A DNA stretch of 11,172 nucleotides from Erythrobacter donghaensis (GTDB lineage Bacteria; Pseudomonadota; Alphaproteobacteria; Sphingomonadales; Sphingomonadaceae): contig NZ_LSJS01000101.1 in NCBI RefSeq assembly GCF_001557325.1, forward strand, positions 1 through 11,172, written 5' to 3'. Each line of letters starts with the position of its first letter. Position 1 is the first letter of the stretch. Below the pieces are notes generated by a model. It searched no databases, was not told where the DNA came from, and worked only from the letters and a program-made list of their open reading frames with translations. Of the stretch, positions 6,880 through 11,172 are shown in pieces. A program made the position numbers and the translations under genes.

Positions 6880-7770
6880 TCATGCCGCCTGCTGCAGGTC
6901 GGTTATCTTCTGAAATTCTGCGAGCAGCTGCGGATGGTGCTGGGCCAGATACCGCACAATCGGTGCGCTTCTCAGCAGGCTGCCCAGGTACCCGGTGGCC
7001 AGAACCAGATCGAGGTGGTCAGCGCCGTAGCTCTGCTCGATCAGCTTGAAATCGCGGTCGAGCTGCGCGCTCTCCCGGCTCATCAACTCGATCTGCGCCT
7101 CGGTCAGGCCCCGCACGGCTTTGCGCTTCTGCTCGACAAGGTCTTCTTCGGCCGTGGCCGCAACAATCGATTTAGCATAGCCGGTCGAGTACTTGTTCAT
7201 CGCGACCATCATCTCGGCAGCGGCAATCTGGCGCATCGGCTTCATCCGCCGCAGCTCGACGAACACGTTCATGGGCACATGCTTGTCTCGCAGCAGGTCC
7301 ACAGCTTCCGGGCAAATACCCGTCAGAAGGTTTCGTTTGGCGCGGATATTGCCGATGTTGACGTTCAATGCCCGGGCAAGCCGCTCTTCCGAAACGCCTT
7401 TCTTGACGGCGTTGAGGATCATCCGGTGCTCTTGGATCGTTGCCATCCGGCTGACGCGCTTGTTGTAGGTGAATGCCTCATCTTCAAGGGCAACCAGGCA
7501 GACCACCTCGGTCTCGCCCCGCTCGAGCAGGATTGCGAGGCGCACATGTCCTTCGAGCAAGTTATACTGCGCCGGGTTGACCCGATCCCGAAACACAACC
7601 GGGGGCTCGATGATGCCCACCTCGGCGATCGATGCTGCAATCTGCTTGTACTTCGCAGACTTCCGGACCGTTGACGGTACCTCGCGCATCGGCATGATCT
7701 CGCTGATCGGGATACGCAAGGTCGTATGCTCAAAGCCATCGGGCAGCGATGGTGGTTTCTTGCCGCTCAT
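6880..7770 (-). CDS. RepB/ParB-type partition-like protein (third gene of recombinase operon)
   Basis: This 296-residue protein has a ParB/sulfiredoxin-like N-terminal domain (about 17-110). It shows the partner-strand motif IIEPPVVF (53-60), EGHVR (73-77) as the GExR-type nucleotide-binding box, and NKR (103-105) as the second box. A HTH region follows (about 125-150, GVSEERLARALNVNIGNIRAK). The C-terminal part (about 155-290) looks like the RepB plasmid-partition domain. ParB proteins bind DNA as CTP-dependent clamps. Its ATG overlaps the stop of the preceding ParB-like gene by ATGA, so translation is coupled. No ParA and no obvious parS accompany it, so classical plasmid partition is doubtful; a role with the serine recombinase is suggested by the operon. 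Terminator-like hairpins lie downstream. Confidence 0.85.
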   Translation of the reverse strand: MSGKKPPSLPDGFEHTTLRIPISEIMPMREVPSTVRKSAKYKQIAASIAEVGIIEPPVVFRDRVNPAQYNLLEGHVRLAILLERGETEVVCLVALEDEAFTYNKRVSRMATIQEHRMILNAVKKGVSEERLARALNVNIGNIRAKRNLLTGICPEAVDLLRDKHVPMNVFVELRRMKPMRQIAAAEMMVAMNKYSTGYAKSIVAATAEEDLVEQKRKAVRGLTEAQIELMSRESAQLDRDFKLIEQSYGADHLDLVLATGYLGSLLRSAPIVRYLAQHHPQLLAEFQKITDLQQAA

Positions 7771-8663
7771 GCCGACACTCCCGGTTGCGGTTGAAGCCGC
7801 TCAGCAAGGCGTTCAGGCATGGTCGTGAGGCCTTCGTCCTCGAGGAGCGCAACAAAGCTATCATCGGCCGACAGGCGCCGCATCGCCTCGGTGATCAGCA
7901 TCAGCCGGTTCTGCGTCATTTCGGCGCGCGCGATCAGCGCTCGCTTACGTTCGGTCTCCTCCTGATAGGCCTTGACCAGTGAATCAGCGGAGACGCGCTC
8001 CCGAGGGGCGCGTTCCTTGGTCTCCAGTCCTTTCCCACGGCGGCGCCGCGTCTCGATGAGTTTGCGCGCTGCCAAAAGCTTGCGCCCCTTGAGCTGCCCA
8101 TTTTCGTAAGCTTTCGTGAGTGCAGCCTGCACATCGTGGTCAGCCGCTTCTGCGATCTCGACCGCGACGCTGACTGGTATGATCCCGCTTTCGACCGAGC
8201 GCAGGAGGCGCTGTTCCCCCGTTTCGATGAGCCGCGCTACGCCGTTCACATATTCGATGGTGAGCCCGGTTTTGCGTGCAATCTCGGGATTGGAGTACCC
8301 CCGCTCCTGCATGCCGCGAATGTCCTGGAGGAGATCAAGGGCGCGATGCTGGCGTCGCGCACAGTTCTCGACCAGACTGGCGATAAGGCAGTCTTCCGGG
8401 TCGGCGGACACCACCAGCGCAGGGACCTGGGTTTGGCCGAGCGCCTTGAACGCTTCGAGGCGGCCCTGCCCGCATACGAGATCGTAGAATGGCCCGCCTG
8501 CCTCAATCCGGCGCGTCACGGTAATCGGCTTCTTGAGCCCGATCTTGGCGATATTGTCGACGATGTCGCGAAACGACTTCTGGTTGCGCACGCGCGGATT
8601 GACGATGTTGACCCGGTCGATCGGGATCATCTCGATCCGTTGGGCAGGCTTGGCCCCGCTCAT
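7767..8663 (-). CDS. ParB/Spo0J-like DNA-binding protein (second gene of recombinase operon)
   Basis: This 298-residue protein has a ParB N-terminal domain (about 10-105) with NPRVRN (22-27), KKPITV (44-49), GQGRLEAFKALG (65-76) as the GExR-type box and ENCARR (99-104) as the ENxxR box. A HTH follows at about 120-146 (YSNPEIARKTGLTIEYVNGV). The C-terminal half is helical and basic, including RRRRGKG (206-212). Its start overlaps the recombinase stop by ATGA, and its own stop overlaps the next gene's start in the same way. It differs clearly from the neighbouring RepB-like protein, so the two are not a simple recent duplication, although both begin MSG. The expected activity is sequence-specific DNA binding with CTP-switch loading; the DNA site is unknown. 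Confidence 0.85.
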   Translation of the reverse strand: MSGAKPAQRIEMIPIDRVNIVNPRVRNQKSFRDIVDNIAKIGLKKPITVTRRIEAGGPFYDLVCGQGRLEAFKALGQTQVPALVVSADPEDCLIASLVENCARRQHRALDLLQDIRGMQERGYSNPEIARKTGLTIEYVNGVARLIETGEQRLLRSVESGIIPVSVAVEIAEAADHDVQAALTKAYENGQLKGRKLLAARKLIETRRRRGKGLETKERAPRERVSADSLVKAYQEETERKRALIARAEMTQNRLMLITEAMRRLSADDSFVALLEDEGLTTMPERLAERLQPQPGVSA

Positions 8664-10231
8664 GCTGCTGCCCTCAGGGGCACGCGGGCGGTCAGCCGGT
8701 AGAAAAATTCAAGCGTGTCGAACCGGTAGGCATCAAGCGACAGGCCGTTGAAATCGGCAAGGCGCAGGGTTGCCTCGCGCATATCGAGCGCTGGGAGAAG
8801 ATAATAGTCCTGCGCGATCTCGTTATCGGCATCCATCCTGACGGCGAGCGTGATGTCAGGCCGCAATTTCGTATCGAGCCGGAGCTTCCAGCGATTGCCG
8901 CCCGCCGACGTCTGGAAGCAGCGCGCAATCGTAACCGACACGGAAAACTCGCCATTGATCCGGAGAAGGTCGGTCTCCTGGTCACGGACAACGCTGCCAC
9001 CGGTCTGCTCGATACCGCGGATGATTCCATCAAGGATACCGGGGTGAATCGCCCGCAGACGGCGGTTGATCTCGAGGTAGCGATAGTCGTGATCGGGCGC
9101 GAAGCCGACCAGAGTGTAGGCCCGCAGGAGGCTGCCGAACCGCGAGCGGAATGCGCTGCTCGACGGGCAATCGTTGGCCTCATCGATGATCAGGCCGGAC
9201 AAGAAGCCGCGCTGCGCAAAGATTTGCGACAGCGCTGCCAGCATCTGATCATCGGACAGCTTTTCCGAGCGCTTGGCAATGAGGGTCTGCGCGGCATCGA
9301 ACATTGGCGCAGGAATAATGGCGTCGAACACGCCGTTCGCACGCACCCAGTCTTCGGGCGCATTTTCGACGTGTTCGCCCTTCAGCTTGCACGAAGTGCG
9401 CGCCCAGACATTGTTGCCGATGTATTTCTCGTTGATCAGCAGCTGGTGAACCGTTCCGCGCGTCCATTCCCTGCCAAGGTCTGTGCGAACGCCGCGGGCA
9501 TTGAGGTCAAGGGCGATTTCGGCTTCGCTCTCGCCGGCCTCAATGAAGCGCCGATAGACCTCGCGGACGATGGCGATTTCTTCATCTGGTCCCCGCACCA
9601 GAATGACGCGATCGGTGGCGATGCTTTTGTGCTCGCCGCGGCCCAGCAGACCTTTTGCCACACCCTGCTGATCGACCAATTGACGGCGCAAGCCGTAACC
9701 GGCGGGGCCGCCCTGCCGGTAGCCAAGCCGGATAAGATTGGCCTGACCCGCGAACACCTTGACGGAAAGCTCCCGGCTGTACTCCCCGGCCATGGCCCGT
9801 TTGACGGTCTTAATGATAGAGGAGCCGATGCTCCCATCGTTCTCCCATTCCTCGCCGCAGTAGAGAACGCGCACGCCCTTGCTCTTGCAGCGCAGTTCAT
9901 AGCTGGCGGCTTCGTCAGGATCCTGGAAGCGGCCCCAGCGGCTGACATCATAGACGAGCAGGACCGTGAAATTTGCGCGTCCGCTTTCAACATCATCGAG
10001 AAGTGCCTGCAGCGCAGGCCGTCCCTTGATGTTCAGACCGCTCTTGCCTTCGTCCGCGTAGGTTTTGACGATTTCGAGCCCGTGCTTTTCAGCATAGATC
10101 GCGATGGTCGCTGCCTGATTGTCGGTAGAATACTGCTGATGCTCGGTCGACATGCGAACATATTGGGCCGCCCGGATGGTCGGGGGCGGCGGGGGTTCAT
10201 CATGATTGTCGTCCGTCCATCGAATGACCAT
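8660..10231 (-). CDS. Large serine site-specific recombinase
   Basis: This 523-residue protein starts with a resolvase/invertase catalytic domain (about 20-165). YVRMSTEHQQYS gives R26 and the nucleophile S28, and YDVSRWGR (94-101) gives R98. EGKSG (61-65) is also conserved. A recombinase domain follows (about 170-310, with GYRQGGPAGYGLRR). The region from about 330 has no zinc-ribbon cysteine pairs; instead it carries LSGLIIDEAND and SAFRSRFGSLLRAY, then a beta-rich tail, which I do not recognise as a named domain. The enzyme would cut and exchange DNA through a covalent serine link, integrating or excising an element. The start is ATG at 10231 with GAGGT about 5 nt upstream. It heads an operon with two ParB-like genes and diverges from a small HTH gene. 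Its att sites could not be identified. Confidence 0.9.
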   Translation of the reverse strand: MVIRWTDDNHDEPPPPPTIRAAQYVRMSTEHQQYSTDNQAATIAIYAEKHGLEIVKTYADEGKSGLNIKGRPALQALLDDVESGRANFTVLLVYDVSRWGRFQDPDEAASYELRCKSKGVRVLYCGEEWENDGSIGSSIIKTVKRAMAGEYSRELSVKVFAGQANLIRLGYRQGGPAGYGLRRQLVDQQGVAKGLLGRGEHKSIATDRVILVRGPDEEIAIVREVYRRFIEAGESEAEIALDLNARGVRTDLGREWTRGTVHQLLINEKYIGNNVWARTSCKLKGEHVENAPEDWVRANGVFDAIIPAPMFDAAQTLIAKRSEKLSDDQMLAALSQIFAQRGFLSGLIIDEANDCPSSSAFRSRFGSLLRAYTLVGFAPDHDYRYLEINRRLRAIHPGILDGIIRGIEQTGGSVVRDQETDLLRINGEFSVSVTIARCFQTSAGGNRWKLRLDTKLRPDITLAVRMDADNEIAQDYYLLPALDMREATLRLADFNGLSLDAYRFDTLEFFYRLTARVPLRAAA

Positions 10232-10299
10232 GCGATACCTCGAGCGCAGATTGCGAAAAGCGCCTCGGTCCCCTGCGTTACACGAGAAAGGAGCGAAAA
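10232..10299. promoter_or_regulatory. Divergent promoter gap, recombinase and HTH gene
   Basis: This 68-bp gap separates the leftward recombinase operon from the rightward HTH gene and must hold both start regions. Clear signals are AAGGAG (10288-10293), 6 nt before the HTH ATG, and a minus-strand GAGGT before the recombinase. An imperfect inverted repeat (CGAGCGC near 10241 against GCGCCTCG near 10259) is present but weak. No convincing -35/-10 pair was found. Confidence 0.35.
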
Positions 10300-10656
10300 A
10301 TGGTTCCTATTAGCGGAAGCAAACTTCGCGGGACGCCAACCGGCCTTTCCGATGCGCTACTGGCGCGAATGATTGGTGCGGCGCTGAAGGCAGACCTCGG
10401 CGGGACTCGGCAGGCAACCAAGACGGTGATGAGATGGGCGCAGGTCAGCGATCATACCGCCCGATCTTGGCTGAACGGCCGAACCAGCCCCAGTAGCCTT
10501 CATCTGCTTGAGCTCGCCACGCAGTCGCATACCGTCATGACGGTGATATTGAACGCGACTGGCCACGACGGGTTGCAACTCGCGCATGACCTGGCGGCAG
10601 TCGAGCATTCGCTCGAGAAAGCATTGTCACAGGTCAGAGCTCTTCGCGGCACCTAG
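10300..10656 (+). CDS. Small HTH (XRE-like) DNA-binding protein
   Basis: This 118-residue protein has a helical domain containing a likely HTH at about residues 37-62 (ATKTVMRWAQVSDHTARSWLNG), followed by SPSSLHLLELA (64-73), a pattern typical of XRE/Cro-like folds. The C-terminal helix (about 92-115) is amphipathic and could mediate dimerisation. Start ATG at 10300 has AAGGAG 6 nt upstream, and the gene ends in tandem stops (TAG TAA). It is divergent from the serine recombinase operon, so it may be a repressor or activator of it. It is alternatively a regulator belonging to the flanking integrase element. The exact family is not recognised. Confidence 0.75.
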   Translation: MVPISGSKLRGTPTGLSDALLARMIGAALKADLGGTRQATKTVMRWAQVSDHTARSWLNGRTSPSSLHLLELATQSHTVMTVILNATGHDGLQLAHDLAAVEHSLEKALSQVRALRGT

Positions 10657-10766
10657 TAACACCTAAGTTCGCACGAGCCTCTCAATCTGACGAACTCGAA
10701 CAGCATCTTTGTCGTGCGGCATCGGAAGTGAGTCCATTCAAGGTGTCTGCAGGGTGATTTGCCACA

Positions 10767-10819
10767 AGTTTTGGTTCCCTGTTTCGGACTCGAAGGGGCA
10801 CCAAAACTCCTGCGGGAGT
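10767..10819. repeat. Long imperfect hairpin plus adjoining small hairpin
   Basis: AGTTTTGGT (10767-10775) pairs exactly with ACCAAAACT (10800-10808). Inside, CCC (10777-10779) pairs with GGG (10796-10798), and TTCG (10783-10786) with CGAA (10791-10794) around GACT. This makes a 42-nt stem-loop. ACTCC (10806-10810) and GGAGT (10815-10819) form an overlapping, mutually exclusive hairpin around TGCG. Confidence 0.6.
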
Positions 10820-10879
10820 GGCATCAAAAACCTTGAAAAAACCGCAGAAATCTGCCATTTTTGGCTGGATTTTGATGCC
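10820..10879. repeat. Nested inverted repeat, 13-bp outer arms
   Basis: Outer arms at 10820-10832 (GGCATCAAAAACC) and 10867-10879 (GGATTTTGATGCC) pair at 12 of 13 positions. An inner repeat GCAGA (10844-10848) and TCTGC (10851-10855) is flanked by an A-run and a T-run. It could be a structured RNA, a terminator in either direction, or an attachment region. None of these is proven. Confidence 0.55.
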
Positions 10880-10903
10880 GCGTGTTTCACGCTGTTTCAG
10901 GCC

Positions 10904-10977
10904 GTGCCCCCACAATCAGGGGCATGGAGCGGGGCATATGCCCCCTCATGCCCCTTTCTGGCGAAAGGTCATGCCCC
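10904..10977. repeat. Cluster of GGGGCAT / ATGCCCC heptamers upstream of the integrase
   Basis: GGGGCAT occurs at 10919-10925 and 10931-10937, and ATGCCCC at 10938-10944, 10948-10954 and 10971-10977. A variant GTGCCCC lies at 10904-10910. The two central copies make a perfect 14-bp palindrome, GGGGCATATGCCCC (10931-10944). The last copy ends 3 bp before the integrase ATG. Such clusters fit operator sites for integrase expression or arm-type binding sites for its N-terminal domain. Confidence 0.6.
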
Positions 10978-10980
10978 CAA

Positions 10981-11118
10981 ATGTCACTGACAGCCTTGCA
11001 AATCCGAGCTTTTTCGCCCGGTGTTACCGCCTACAAGCGCGCCGATGAGCGCGGCCTCTACCTCGAAATTTTCCCCAACGGCTCGAAGCTCTGGCGGCTG
11101 AAGTATTATGTAGGCGGC
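10981..11118 (+). pseudogene. Truncated tyrosine integrase, N-terminal arm-binding part only
   Basis: The first 46 codons read as the DUF4102-type N-terminus of a P4-like tyrosine integrase: MSLTALQIRA, then YKRADERGLYLEIFPNGSK and LWRLKYYVGG. Full-length members have roughly 400 residues and a C-terminal catalytic domain with R-H-R-Y residues. Here the family pattern stops after GG at 11118, and the next codons are foreign, reaching a stop at 11149-11151. The gene therefore appears interrupted by an inserted element; the rest may continue beyond the window. The ATG at 10981 is set by the family N-terminus. AAAGG about 12 nt upstream is a poor ribosome site, and the heptamer cluster ends at the start codon. 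Confidence 0.8.
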
Positions 11119-11172
11119 TGTCCCCCGTCAGCACCAATGGCACAGATTTGAGGTTGTGATTTAAGGAGGGTT
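11119..11172 (+). mobile_element. Probable insertion-sequence end, partial
   Basis: Integrase-family sequence stops abruptly and the following DNA begins TGTCCCCCGTCAGCACC, a TGT terminus like those of several IS families (IS21, IS481). An AAGGAGG at 11164-11170 lies at the window edge, as expected for a transposase gene starting just outside, about 55 bp from the end. Family assignment (IS21-like favoured) is a guess; the other terminus, transposase and target duplication are not in the window. Confidence 0.5.

Larger units (their letters stand above)
10657..10980. other. Gene-free region rich in inverted repeats before the integrase
   Basis: About 324 bp contain no convincing gene; the small frames overlapping it lack start signals and recognisable content. 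The first 110 bp are featureless. From 10767 to 10977 nearly all the sequence belongs to inverted repeats or heptamer repeats, listed separately. The position just upstream of a tyrosine integrase suggests regulatory, attachment or integrase-binding DNA. Confidence 0.5.

Noticed and set aside
6700..7674. Plus-strand open frame opposite the RepB-like gene
   Set aside because: It starts inside the terminator-like hairpin and runs antisense to a clear ParB/RepB protein.
9044..10372. Long plus-strand open frame opposite the serine recombinase
   Set aside because: It is antisense to a protein with intact catalytic motifs, has no recognisable domains, and reflects GC-rich codon bias.
10771..10803. 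tRNA-like 3' end (GGGGCACCA on the plus strand, TTCGAGT loop on the minus strand) as an integrase target
   Set aside because: The five-base T-stem and acceptor pairing do not form on either strand.

Overview
The window looks like accessory DNA from an alphaproteobacterium, probably sphingomonad-like. This rests on GC-rich codon choice, tightly packed ATGA-coupled genes, RepB/ParB-type proteins linked to a serine recombinase, and the N-terminal style of a truncated tyrosine integrase. No rRNA, tRNA or CRISPR array is visible, and the species assignment is inference.

Region 1 (about 1-225) has no convincing gene but holds a perfect 9-bp-arm palindrome. Region 2 (226-5482, minus strand) is a three-gene run. 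First comes a 1111-residue protein combining a Cas4/RecB-like nuclease with an Fe-S-type cysteine set, an RNase H-like exonuclease domain and an SF1 helicase (TM0106-like). A small protein resembling one bacterial multiubiquitin (beta-grasp) domain follows, then an RmuC-type nuclease. Divergent from it (5546-6538) is a HTH-WYL regulator. The 63-bp gap between them contains a perfect operator-like palindrome in front of the WYL gene and an inverted repeat that encloses the Shine-Dalgarno of the helicase. A near-identical copy of the operator (19 of 21 bases) lies at the other end of the helicase gene, just before the ubiquitin-like gene. WYL proteins often control phage-defence operons, so this set is a plausible defence or DNA-processing system under WYL control.

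Region 3 (6539-6879) separates convergent genes and holds a strong bidirectional-terminator-like hairpin plus a smaller one. Region 4 (6880-10231, minus) is a translationally coupled operon: serine recombinase, ParB-like protein, RepB/ParB-like protein, each junction an ATGA overlap. No ParA is present. A small HTH gene (10300-10656) diverges from it.

Region 5 (10657-11172) has a gene-free stretch dense in inverted repeats and GGGGCAT/ATGCCCC heptamers. After it comes the first 46 codons of a DUF4102-type tyrosine integrase, cut at 11118/11119 by what looks like the end of an insertion sequence that runs out of the window. Together, two recombinases and an IS end indicate a composite integrative element carrying the WYL/nuclease cargo.
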